Assembly (NCBI GenBank): GCA_023512835.1
Contig: CM042084.1
Coordinates: forward strand, 9,978,842 to 10,042,841
Origin: Taxillus chinensis
Taxonomy: Eukaryota > Streptophyta > Magnoliopsida > Santalales > Loranthaceae
Direction of reading: 5' to 3'
DNA length: 64,000 bases
The notes below the pieces were generated by a model. It was not told the DNA's origin and searched no databases. It worked only from the letters and a program-made list of their open reading frames with translations. Shown in pieces: positions 50,354 through 61,409 of this stretch (position 1 is its first letter; the number at the start of each line of letters is the position of its first letter). A program made the position numbers and the translations under genes.

Positions 50354-50749
50354 TTCTCCTCCACCCAATCCTCGCAACGTCCTCGTTGCGCTTGTCGACA
50401 TCGCTTCCCCGTAGGCGATGACATCGTTACCTCGACGCCCTCCCACTCGCCCAATGTCAACAGCTTGGACATCGCTTCCCCGCAGGTTGCAACACCTTTT
50501 ACCAAGATGCTCGCCCACTCACCCAATGTCCAAAGGATAGGAGGCTTCCAAGATCGCTCCGACGCGCTCCTTCGTACTCCCTTGCCCCACTCTGTATCAC
50601 ACTCTAGGATACTCCAACTCTATGGACGCAAGGCGTGCAAGACACTATCGATCGACTCACCTCTGTGAGCTCCCACCTTGGGATCATGCTGCTCGCGAGA
50701 GTGCTCGGCGAGTCTTCAGGATACGGGCCGGTTCGGCTTTGATACCACT

Positions 50750-51163
50750 TGTCACGGGGTTAGGTTTCCTGCGCCTCTCAACCCATTGCGGCACTTAGCT
50801 TCTCTATTCACGGTCTGCTAAGTTTAGCCTTTGAGGGTTGAAGCGCACGTAGACTGGTTTCGCCCTGCCACTAGGCTCATCAAGAGAACGGCTCCAGTTC
50901 CCGACCAGTTTGTGTAAGGATGGCCAAATCCCTTCTTTAACGTCAAGTCCTCAACTAGCAGCGTGCTCCCCGCATTCAACCGGGTCGGCACGTCTGAACT
51001 CCGAAGGGGTTCCATCCGTTTTCCTCCACGAACTGCCTGGAACCTTCCGCTGCGCACCATCTACGCTTTCAAACAACCCATCTCCTTTACGTAGCACGAA
51101 TACATTCCTGAATCGTGCCACTAAGAAACGTCCCGCCAGCACCACGCTGCTCGGGTCGTGACA
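50750..51163 (-). repeat. 5' LTR of the 1.22-kb TRIM
   Basis: 414 bases, adjacent to the primer-binding site. Confidence 0.9.
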
Positions 51164-51565
51164 CTTACCTGGATATTACTTAGGGGTAGCCTAGTAGTGT
51201 CACCTTGTGTGAATATTCTAAACGTCTTGGTTCGGTTCCTATGCGCTCCCACTTGGCTCAAATGGTCTCATTCTTAATGGAGTAGTGGTTGATGATTCAC
51301 CACTATAATTGGTTTGGGCTAGCAACTATTGTAGAAGTAAACGTGAAATTCATCTTATTATTTAAGTTATATTAGTATTATCATTAGGTTTTTTTAACCA
51401 CATGTTCATACTTTTATCTCTCACCACATGTTCTCCATTATAGGCTTGCTTTAGTTTAACCTTTGTTATCCCTCACCATCTTGTGTTGTACTAGCTTCGT
51501 CGGACTTCAACCTACATCACCGACTTCAATTAATCCATGTTGACGTTGAAGAGTTGTTTGGTGAT

Positions 51566-53236
51566 TAACACGCCAGAAGGCAATGTGTTGCAAGTGCACA
51601 ATCAAGTAATACAAGGATGAGATTTAAACCCTAAATTATCGTCCCACGAAGATCTTGTGCGTCAGTCTAAGTATGCAAACATTACAATTTGTCCTTCCCT
51701 TGATTATCTAGAATTTCGAATGATTTCTTTAAAATTGATTTAATGGATTTTAATTGAATAAAAATAGCACAAAACAAGTTGGCAAAAACGTTTTAAAAAA
51801 CTTCTTGTCTGGTTGTTAACAGAGAATGTGATTCCAGGGGTTTGATTTCACCACCCTCCACCATGCATTCGTTCTCCTTTATCACAAATGTTATAATTTT
51901 TGAATGTTTCATAGGCCTACACCTTTCTTCTTCCATTTGGTCCATGCGAAGAAGATTAAAACTCTGTCCCAAAACCGTTTGGTCCATGCTTTTGGGATTC
52001 AGAGATAGTGTCCTAGCCAATTAGATTGATTCATGCATAATAATCTAACCTAAGCTGCTATATACACTAGCTAACAGTTGATTCATGCATAAAATCAAAC
52101 ACTTCATAGGCGAGACAAAACTTATACGAAACCTTAAAATTATAAACATTGTAATTTAGTCGAACTAATACATAACGATTCGGGGGCTACATCACACCCC
52201 TAGAATAAAGGAAATTAGCTAGACATATTGTTTATTTTACAGACCATAGTTCTAATCAAAGACATACTCAATACGTTTTTAGTAACTTGATGCCTTTGGC
52301 TCCTCTCAATAGCTTCTTCTCCCGTGTCCTTGGTGATCCTTCAGCAGTTTGTGTTCTTTTTCTTTCTGGTGCTCCCGATGTTCTCCCCAATTTCTTGATT
52401 TTCCATCCGTTCCCCACACCAACTTCGATCCCCAATTTCTCGCATCCGCTTTTTCTTCTTGTATTCATTACCCTTTACTCTCTACCATAATGCTCCCCAT
52501 CCAACCATAACCACCTCCGTTGGTAACTAGTCATCTTTTCTCTTAACACCAATTCCCTTTAACAAATCTGCCATATGTGTGCGTCAATATTAAATCACAT
52601 GACCGTTACTTCCTTCAATTCTTGACCATTGTCGTTCTAATTACTCCAACCAAAAGCTACGCAGTTATATATAAAAAATCATTCACGACAAGAGGCGATA
52701 TTTCCCTTGGTGCACGTGGTGATGCACATGGCGGTCATCGCCACGTGCACACACGCCACGTGGGGACACAATTTGTCTTTGGATATCCGCGGTCTTCATC
52801 ACTAAAGTTTAAAGTTTTACAACCCTACACCCGCAAAGATCCATTAGTGCAAAGGTTCACCATGTGCTTTCTTGAGATCACCCAGACGTGGCGATGTGAA
52901 TGGAAATCATCACCACGCTATCGCTACGGACAACAATTTTGTTGCGCGTCACTTCTCATTGCTCTTCACTATTCAAGCTTCCATACGTCAAAAGAGCTTC
53001 AGCACGTGCAAACGTGTCGCTATGTTCAAAAGTTCCTCACTAATCCTCCGACTCCGTCATTCCTATATATGTTTCACAAAAAACAAAGCAAAACACAAAA
53101 CAACACAAAATACACAATATAATAAAAAGCTCACTTTTCCATTATTAGTTAGTCAAATAGGTAACAAACACAAGATTAAATAACTATTAACCAAGCTAAA
53201 ACATGCATACTAATACACACATGACTTCCATGTGTC
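51566..53236. mobile_element. Insertion inside tandem unit 1, LTR-like
   Basis: Unit 2 reads through as an empty site. In unit 1 the bases GGTGAT are present on both sides (51560-51565 and 53237-53242), a target duplication. The insert starts TAACACGCCAGAAGG and carries TTGCAAGTGCACAATCAAG, as seen in LTRs of some plant gypsy elements, so a solo LTR is likely. It holds four CACGTG G-boxes. ORFs within it have no domain. Confidence 0.55.
52710..52762. promoter_or_regulatory. G-box cluster in a near-perfect inverted repeat
   Basis: GTGCACGTGGTGATG (52710-52724) and CATCGCCACGTGCAC (52736-52750) are inverted copies with one mismatch; a further CACGTG follows at 52757-52762, and a fourth at 53003-53008. 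CACGTG is the bHLH/bZIP core site. Here it probably belongs to the LTR-like insert's own promoter region. Confidence 0.55.
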
Positions 53237-54179
53237 GGTGATGTGCTTTCAACCTTGATGGTTTGATTTCCTTACCACTAACACTCTACAAACTAGTTAC
53301 GGATTGTTATCTTTTTCAACGAACGTGTTCTCTTCGACGAGCTTCAAATTCGGAAACAACCACTCCTTTCCTTCTCTACAAAATGTTTGCTCTCGTCAAG
53401 ATTTTGTTTACCATTCTTGTTATTTTTGTAACATTCTTATTTTTCATGGTGAGTCTTTAATCCAATTTTCATAATGTTTCTTATGACGGTTTATCCTCCC
53501 CTCCCTTTATATTATTGCAATGTTGGTGTAATTATATATTTTTTCTATGAAATAAAATAATTTATGTGTTTAGTGCGATATACACTATTATTATTTTATT
53601 TTATTTTATTTTTTTAATGTGTCAAGTGACATACCTTCACAAGAGTGTGTTATCTTAAAAACACGTAGAAGGCTTATAACATACCTTTCACTATGTCTTT
53701 ACTAGATTTCACTGTGTCCCTTCTTTCGAGATATATACACAAAATATACATTAGTCCATCAGAAACAAAATATAATTTCCTAACAATAATCTCATGCGCT
53801 CACTTAAAGTTTTATTGATTTTGATTTCTTGTAATGTGATATACTTAATTCATATGCTTTATACGAAATTATCTTTCTAAGACATTCAATTTATGTATCA
53901 CACTTCATATTCTAGGACTCAGCTCTAACTTATACTAAACCATCGCTCCGATTATAGCCCAACCAATTATAGGCCAAGCTAGTGGTGGCCTAGTGGTGTC
54001 ACCTTGTGTGAATATTCGAATGTCTTGGTTCGGTTCCATGCACTCCCACTTGGCTTAAATGGTCTCATTCTTAATAGAGTAGGGTAGATGATTTTCCCCT
54101 TATGAGACCCCCTTGTTACCTTAGCTTGTTTGAGCCAACAAACCCCTAATTGGTTTAGGCTAGCAATTATTGTGCATAG

Positions 54180-54183
<4 letters not shown>

Positions 54184-54226
<43 letters not shown>
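54184..54226. repeat. (TA)n microsatellite
   Basis: More than 20 TA dinucleotides in tandem unit 2; absent at the matching place in unit 1. Confidence 0.9.
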
Positions 54227-54231
<5 letters not shown>

Positions 54232-55165
54232 CTCCCACCATACATTAGTTATAGGTTTGCTTCCTCTTTTTTTTCAACCACACGTTCATGCTTTTATCCC
54301 TCACCACATGTTCTCCACTATAGGCTTGCCTCGATTCCAAATTCAAGCCTTGTTGTCCTACACTATTTCATGCTATACTAGCTTCATCGAACTTCAACTA
54401 GCATTATCGACTTCAGCTAATCCACGTTGACGTCGAAAACTTGCTTGGTGATATGCTTTTCAACCTTGACGGCTTGATTTCCTTGCTAGCTAACACCATA
54501 CAAATTGGTTGCCGATTGTTATCGTTTCTTCGGTGAATGTGCTACTCATACAACGAGCTTCGAATTTGGTGAAACAACCACTCTTTCCCCTCTATACAAA
54601 ATGTTTCCTCTCGTCAAGATTTTATTTACCTTTCTTATTATTTTTGTAATGTTCTTATTTTTCATGAATGAAGTGTTTAGTCCAATTTTCATACTGTTTC
54701 TTATGACAATCTATCTGTTTTATATTATTGCAATATTGGTGTAATTTTTTTATATAATATTTTATTATGAAATAAAATAATTTATGTGTTTGTATATGAT
54801 ATACACTATTATTATTTTATTTTTTTAGGGTGCCAAGTGACATACCTTTCACAAGAGTGTGTTGTCTTAAAATCACGTAAAAGGCTTAATAACATACCTT
54901 TCACCATGTCATTCCTTACTAGATTTTACTGTGTCTACTTCTTTCGAGATATATACACAAAATACACGTTAGTCCATCAGTAAATAAAATATAATTTCTT
55001 AACGACAATATAATATGTTCATTTAAAGTTTTATTGATTTTGCTTTTTTGCGGTATGTTATACTTTATTTCGATGATTTATATGAAATCATCTTTTTAAG
55101 ACCCTCAACTTATGTATTGCACTTCATATTGCTAAGACTCAGTTTCTAACCTATACTAAACCATC

Positions 55166-55177
55166 GCCCTGATACTA
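55166..55177 (-). other. Primer-binding site (tRNA-Met type), degraded
   Basis: TAGTATCAGGGC on the minus strand, two mismatches to TGGTATCAGAGC, two bases from the LTR edge. It fixes the LTR orientation as minus. Confidence 0.6.
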
Positions 55178-55179
55178 AC

Positions 55180-56235
55180 TGTAACGCCCCCAAATCCGGG
55201 ACTTCTAGACCGCATGCGTTAGCAGAATTTAAATATATAAGCTTAATATAAATTTCAAACTATTAACTATCTCATCAAATAAACCATTAATTATTAAAAA
55301 TTTCAATCCAATATCTTTAAGGTTTAGATGTTTAGAGATTAAGTGTCATTAACCTATTATTACATAACAAAGCACACGGGCTATCAAACTTATTAAATCT
55401 TTAAATTTCATATAACTTTATTTCCAAGCACGTCTTGAATCCTTATATTAGTTTCTTCATTCCCTTAATTACATTGGGTTAGAAAATAAATTATAAAAAG
55501 GGTGAACTCAAATAGCCTAGTAAAGGTAAACATAAGTGGGTAAGGTAATTATAAAAATCATGAGGACATTAAACATAGGTAAGAGATTTCATGAGATTTG
55601 CACATTATACACAATCAATATTTCACAAGGAAATTATAACATAGAAGATTTATGTTTGGACATCATATTATAACATCATGATCTAAGTTAACTATGCTGA
55701 TACCATAATATAACATATTATCAGCTAGATTAATACTCTCCAGTGACGTTTTTTACCTAATGCATTGGAGGTCTTTCTGGAACTACCCATCATAACTTAC
55801 TTTGTTCAAACATAAGAGGTTATAACAACTTTAACATACATAACATGAAACATAACATTGAATTTCAATAAAACATTCAAGGTTAACAAGAAAAACTATG
55901 AATATTAAAATAGTTATCTACCACAATAAATAAAAATAGATTATTAAGAGAGATATTAGAAAATAAACTAATGTTCTCAACAATAAAATGGAAATAGAAG
56001 AATAAGAAATATAAAACTCTTCAGCAATAATTACATGGAAATAAAATAAGAGAAAGAGGAAGAGAAAATCAAAGATGAATAAAAAAACCCTTACACTCAT
56101 CTTTGCGTTCCACGCATCTTAAAACATTAAAAAAATTAAAACACTATATTAGTGTTAGTATTTGAAAAGTTTATTTTAGTTTATTCCTTTTATTAACCTT
56201 ATCCATAAATAAATATCTCTCTCACACACACACAC

Positions 56236-56280
<45 letters not shown>

Positions 56281-56695
56281 AATATCGTACTTTAACTTAT
56301 ATCTTTCAATAGGCAATTGGAAATATCATGCTTGTAAAGATGATCAGAAAAGATATTTGATAAGCCTATATTTCCAATTTGTCTTCCACCTTAATTATGA
56401 TGGGTTGTGAAATTTATGAATGGACGGAAATGGAAGATCTAGAGGAGATGAGGATTGGGGTAGATGTGAGGTAGAAGCATTAAAAATTGGGGTTGTGGAA
56501 GAAGAAGGACGATTGTTGGGGAATTCATTATGAAAATTATTCCTTACGATTTTACACTTTCTAAAACCTTAAAAATAAAAACATTAAGTTAATATTCTCA
56601 TCTTTTCATTTTCATTATATAATGAAAATGATATAATGAAAATAACATAATTTAAAATAATTACGTATATATATAATATGGTAAGGTCAACCATG

Positions 56696-56730
<35 letters not shown>

Positions 56731-58011
56731 GTGGTATAACCAACCATATAAATAACATATGTAAGGTATTAAAACAAAAAAATGTAAATAATATATATGA
56801 GATAGTAAAACCAACCATATAGATCTTGTATTATAAATAATAAATAACTTCATAATCTTGAGTATTACCTTTTGTAAAGCCTTGATATGTAAGAAGTACC
56901 AATAACAAAGGAGGGTTTGAGTAGAGTATTTAAGGTGTTAAGAGAATTTGAGGGATTATTTGTAGAGAGAATTTAGTGATATGGCTTGAGAGAACTTGTG
57001 CATTAAAAGGAGAGGCAAGACACTTCTTATATATGACAATGATGGTAGGTGGCATGTGTGGTAGGTGAAGTTTTTATCTAAAAGACCTTATTTTCTTCCC
57101 TAAATTTTTTCTTTTCAAATCATTAATTTCTTATCATCTTATAATCTACCACATTCCCTCTTTGTTCATCCCAATTTTTAATTTTTAGGATTTGTTTGAC
57201 TTTGAAGGTTCTTTTGATCACAAAAATTATATATGTGCATTGCATACTATTTTGACTATAACTTTTAAAATTTTTCATTAAATTAAATAAGGCCAATTAG
57301 GATGTATTCATAACTTAATTATTTACATTTTGAGACCAATTTGAAGTCTATCAGACTTGTATATCCAAAGTTATTGAACTTTGAAATGAGACTGAAAATT
57401 CTGAGCGTGCTACTAGACCTTTGTGTGGTTTTTAAATTGTTTCTCCCAATGAGGCTGAAATTTTTACCAAAGGTAGATAACTAACACTGAAACATGTTAG
57501 TATAATGTGAAGTTATTTGGAGTTATATAACTAAAGTTATGAATTTTGAAGATGACTACTAGAACTATGTTAGTGTATCCTCTCTAAGCATAAGCTATTG
57601 TTATAGAGTATTAATGAAATTTTTTGTCATTTACAACTCTTAATAAATTTAATTTGATAAACTTAAATTTATATTCCATTTGATTTATATTCAAAATTTT
57701 AAGTAAGAAATTATTTATTTAATATAATTTAACAAAACGATTGAAATAACTATATAGTTAGGTAAAATAATATAACACCACATTATAAAACTTAAGAAAA
57801 TAACACATAATTAAAATATATATCAAATGTAATTTATTTATGAAAAGTAAATTTTATGTTATGAAAACACGAGATTTAATTGAAAATATTAATATAAATT
57901 ATACACGCTATCAAATTATATTTTCTAAATATATAGTCGAAACAATTTAATTATAAACATAAATTAACATGATAAATACATATTATTTTAGTAAAAATCT
58001 CAGGTTTTACA
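55180..58011 (-). mobile_element. Long LTR of a Ty3/gypsy element (copy 2)
   Basis: 2832 bases with TGTAACGCCCCCAAAT and GGTTTTACA ends (plus strand), homologous along its length to 41601-45615. Flanks CTAAC and TTGCA do not match, so this is not a simple solo LTR; a primer-binding site on its left shows the interior lay to the left. A (TA)n run lies at 56236-56278. No pol sequence of the same orientation is left. Confidence 0.7.
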
Positions 58012-58059
58012 TTGCAACTCTAGCCTAGTACCTTAGATAGAGAGATGGTCATGAGCTCT

Positions 58060-59502
58060 GTTGTGGCGATGCTAGAATTGTACCAGTGAGTCCAAGAGGG
58101 ACAATTAGGGGATATTGGGTGTGAGGTGCTTTGGGCATTTATTGCAGTTAGGGAGATAGCAAAGGATTGGACAAAGGACCTCGAGCATGAGTTGACTTTT
58201 CAAGGGCATCTGATTGTGGCGTCTTCTCTTCTTAAGGATGTGATGAGGGAATTCCATCAATCCCAAGTTTCTTTTCATCATAAAGGCACCAAGATGTACC
58301 ATGCTCTTTAAAGACATTTTTGATAGCCTATGATGAAGAGAGATGTGGCAGAGTTTGTTTCTGCCTGCCTTACCTATCAGCAGGTGAGGGCTAAGCGTTA
58401 ACGTCCAACGGGTATATTATAACTATTGGCAGTGGCAGAGTGAAAATAAGATTACATTACAGTGACTTTTGTGATAGAACTTCCACTTACCTCAAGGAGG
58501 AAGAACATGATTTGGTTGATTATGAATCGGCTAACAAAATCAACTTATTTCCTAGCTGTGATGAAGCATGATTCCCTTAGGACTTTGAGCCAGTTGTATA
58601 TTAGTGAGATTGTGAGGTTGCACGGGGGTGCCCTCATTGATTATATCGAATATGGATGTGAAATTTAAATCTCGGTTTTAGGCCCACTAACAGGAGGCTT
58701 TAGGAACAAAGTTAAACTTGAGTACAACTTTTCATCTTGAGACAAATGGTCAATCTCAGAGAAAGATTTAAACCTTAGAAGATATGCTGAGAGCATTTGT
58801 GCTAGATTTTGGGGGTTTGTGGGCAGTTCACATACCTTGGGTTTAGTTCGCCTACAACATGTATCAGGCATCTATTAGTATAATGTTTTTTGAGACACTA
58901 TATGGTAGGACATGTCGTTCTTCATTGTGTTGGACTGAGATGGGTGAGGTAGCTTTATTGGGGCCACAGTTGGTCTAAGAAGCCACAAAAAGGTTAGAAT
59001 AATTCATCGGTGGGTGTTGATAGCTCATAGTATGCAGAAGTTCTACGCAAATCAGAAGCAGAGGCCCTTGGAGTTTTTAGTGGGTAATCATGTATTCCTC
59101 TATGTATCCCCATGGAGAAGACATTAACAGTTTAGAAAGGGTTGTAAGCTCTCTAATATTTATTGGCTATTTTGAGATTTTGGATCAGATTGACCCGATA
59201 GCTTATCAGTTGGCTTTACCACCACAATTGAGAAAAGTGCACAACATGTTCTATGTTTTGCAGTTGAGGAGGTATCATCCAAACTTGGCTCATGTGATTG
59301 ATTGTGGTGATAGACATTGCTAATGATGTGCCTGTTGCTGAGGTCCTTGTTTGAGTGTTGGATAGATGGAAAAAGCTTTTGCAAGGCAAAGCTATCACAT
59401 TGGTTTGCATATTATGGCGATATTGTGGCATTGAGGATGAGAAATGAGAGCGCAAGGCGAAGATGCGTGAGCTCTATCTAGAGTTGTTCAAGGGCAAATA
59501 AT
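58060..59502 (+). pseudogene. Ty3/gypsy integrase remnant
   Basis: Frameshifted reading gives the zinc-binding region (REFHQSQVSFHHKGTKMYHA, then CLTCQQ), the core (FVIELPLTSRRKN, NRLTKSTYFLAVMKHDS, LYISEIVRLHG), and the C-terminal part (DPIAYQLALPPQLRKVHNMF, then a chromodomain-like IEDEKWERKARMRELY ending GK-stop near 59500). This is the order seen in plant gypsy pol. The expected catalytic acidic residues are altered or deleted (VTFVIELP for '.MDFVVGLP', GQSQ for 'GQSE'), so it is inactive. It directly follows the opposite-strand LTR ending at 58011, so an insertion separates it from any upstream RT/RNase H. Confidence 0.85.
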
Positions 59503-59969
59503 CCCGAAGAAGGGAGGTTACAAGCCTTGGGTCTCATCTATGTTATGTGTCTTGTGTGCTTGTTGTGTTTGTTGTTTCATTGGATACCATATGAGATATG
59601 TGTTGGTGTGTGGGTGTATGTGATATGTGTGGTTATGTGCATTATGGTTATAGTTATGTGAATATGCAAATGATTTATTTTGAACATATGGGATATGTGA
59701 AATGTTTTAGGTTTCCTTTATGTATGTGTTATATGGGATATGAAATGAGCCTATTATTTTGAGCCATGTAAAATATGTATGTGTTTGAGGGTTGTCATAT
59801 GAGATATGGAGCATGCGAGGCATGTGAGATGGCCAAGGAATAAAATGTGTGAGTATATAGTGTGTTGCATAATAGCTTGCATAGTTGAGTTTCTCTTATC
59901 ATTTAGTCTTTTAGGGGACAAAAAGCAAAGAAAGTGTTGTTTTTTGTAAGAGCAAGTCATTCAAAAGCA

Positions 59970-60018
<49 letters not shown>

Positions 60019-60840
60019 TTTTTATAGGCATAGCTTATTTTGTTTAATAAATCTCAATTAACAAAAATAATAGAAAATGTTTTTCTAAAAAAACAAACAC
60101 AAAAATTTGGGGGTTTAGTTTTTTTTCAAGAATCATAAAAAAAAATATTAATACAATAATAAAATTGTTTTTTTGTAAACATAAAATTAAAAATAGATTT
60201 TAGGTTTAGTTGTTTTAATAATCATAGAAAATATTAATATAATAATAATAATAACATAATACACATTTTTTGTTTTTAAAAAAATTATCAAAAATTCACC
60301 AAAAAATAATAATAAAGGAGGCATTAGATATAGTTTTTTAGAATATCATCAAATAAAAATCGCTTAAAAAAGATTAATTTAAGAAAAATGAGGGAACTAA
60401 TAAGAGATTTTTAGTTTAAAATAAAAAAAATATAGTTAATATATATATATATATAAGTCCTTCATTTTAAAAATAAGTCTTCTCCTTTTAAAATCTCTTT
60501 TAAAAAAATAAATCTAGTTCATAATCCTTAAAAAAATCAAAAAGGAAAAAAAAACCTTATTTCACTTTTTAAAATCCTTTCAAAAATCAAATGAAGACAA
60601 TTTAAAAAAAACATAATAAATTTAAGAAAGAAACAAAATAAAAAACTATTCAATTACCACTTTTACCCCTAAACAAATTTTAAAATTTTTTAAATCCTCT
60701 TTCAAAAAATAAAATAACAAAACAAAAAACTTTCTAAAATAAATTTTTCAAAAACAAGAAAATACGAGTGAACCAACTTAAAACAAGTCATGATAAAATG
60801 AGTAAAAACTTTAAACTTGTTATCGATTTTTCTCATCTAA
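59503..60840. other. Low-complexity AT-rich DNA after the integrase remnant
   Basis: GTATGTG-rich stretch (59560-59830), (AAT)n at 59968-60017, then A-rich sequence. A 3' LTR would be expected here but no TG...CA border is clear. Confidence 0.45.
59968..60017 (+). repeat. (AAT)n microsatellite
   Basis: About 16 uninterrupted trinucleotide units. Confidence 0.95.
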
Positions 60841-60864
60841 AGGTATACATATTAATTGATTAGA

Positions 60865-61400
60865 GTATTTCCAACCCATCAGTAAAAGTAAAAGTAAAAG
60901 ATATATTTGACTGAAAACTCTATCCAATACATTTAACTGTAAACCATTAGCAAAAGCAAAAATAAAAGCTAAATTTAACTTTAGCTTTTGTTTTAGCCAA
61001 ATATGTCATGTTAGCTAATACCATCTCTATCCCTTCCCCTTGGGTCATGCATCATCCATAACCTCTCTCATCCCGCCGTTGCCCACAACCCCTTCTATCC
61101 TGCTATCATCCCCATTTTCCCCCCGTCACCCATCTTCCCTGTTGTCCTCCTCTCCCCCCATTGGCTGTCACCCTTCGCCCTCTTTCCCATCGCCCCCCTC
61201 TCCCTCCATTGGTTGTTTATGCGTGAGTTGCCCTCTCCCATTCCTTTGTATGAGTTCCTTATCCGTCTACGTGAATAGATTTAGGTTTAGGATAAGATTA
61301 AATTAGAACGAATGATATAGGATTAATATTTAAAATAATACTGTAACAAGCTAAATTTTAACTATTCATTATTTTAATTTATAGGATTAAAAATGCTCTG
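60865..61400. mobile_element. TIR element Y ('GAGCATCTCCAACC' family) with C-rich core
   Basis: The left end AGAGTATTTCCAACCCATCAG and the inverted right end AGAGCATTTTTAATCC match the common plant miniature-element termini. The short GATT motif flanks both ends. The core at about 61040-61230 is made of CCC/CTCC-rich sequence, unlike the AT-rich arms. The 88-codon ORF over it has no domain. Confidence 0.55.
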
Positions 61401-61409
61401 ATTTTACTG

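Larger units (their letters stand above)
49936..51167 (-). mobile_element. Complete TRIM of about 1.22 kb, minus strand, with flanks
   Basis: Two 414-base LTRs (49940-50353 and 50750-51163) with TGTCAC/GTGACA ends. On the minus strand the 5' LTR (50750-51163) is followed after 2 bases by the primer-binding site TGGTATCAAAGC (50736-50747). The purine tract TGGGTGGAGGAGAA (50354-50367) sits against the 3' LTR. Flanking CTTA on both sides is the target duplication. The LTRs differ at roughly 15 sites, mostly C/T or G/A. The first dinucleotide of the low-coordinate LTR has mutated (TA for TG). GC-rich unlike its surroundings. The interior of about 396 bases has no gag or pol; ORFs here are incidental. 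Confidence 0.9.
51187..53963 (+). repeat. Tandem unit 1 (interrupted by a 1.67-kb insertion)
   Basis: Without the insertion the unit is about 1.1 kb and aligns to unit 2. It starts GCCTAGTAGTGTCACC and ends near CCATCGCTCCGATTATAG, a degraded primer-binding-site-like sequence. The insertion is 51566-53236. Confidence 0.72.
53984..55179 (+). repeat. Tandem unit 2
   Basis: Direct repeat of unit 1, about 1.2 kb (GCCTAGTGGTGTCACC start, shared TTGTGTGAATATTC, CTTGGTTCGGTTCC, CTCGTCAAGATTTT and TTTATGTGTT blocks in order). It carries a (TA)n run at 54184-54226 that unit 1 lacks. Its right end abuts the LTR at 55180. Read on the minus strand that end is a primer-binding site, so units 1 and 2 may be the internal leader of that element. 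Confidence 0.7.

Noticed and set aside
49994..51161. Long GC-rich ORFs (up to 174 codons) over 50-51 kb on both strands
   Set aside because: They lie within the LTRs and interior of the TRIM, repeat between the two LTRs, and have no protein domain; length comes from GC-rich sequence.
54786..54983. Nodule cysteine-rich (NCR) peptide gene
   Set aside because: The exon phases give an early stop, the cysteine spacing does not match, and nothing else in the window points to a legume; kept only as a low-interest observation.
41601..58011. The two long LTRs as the pair of one 16-kb element
   Set aside because: Copy 1 is embedded in the same short tandem array on both sides with similar flanks, so it is a solo LTR; copy 2 has different flanks.
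58126..58311. Integrase remnant as a functional retrotransposon gene
   Set aside because: Frameshifts, stops and loss of the catalytic acidic positions show it is dead.
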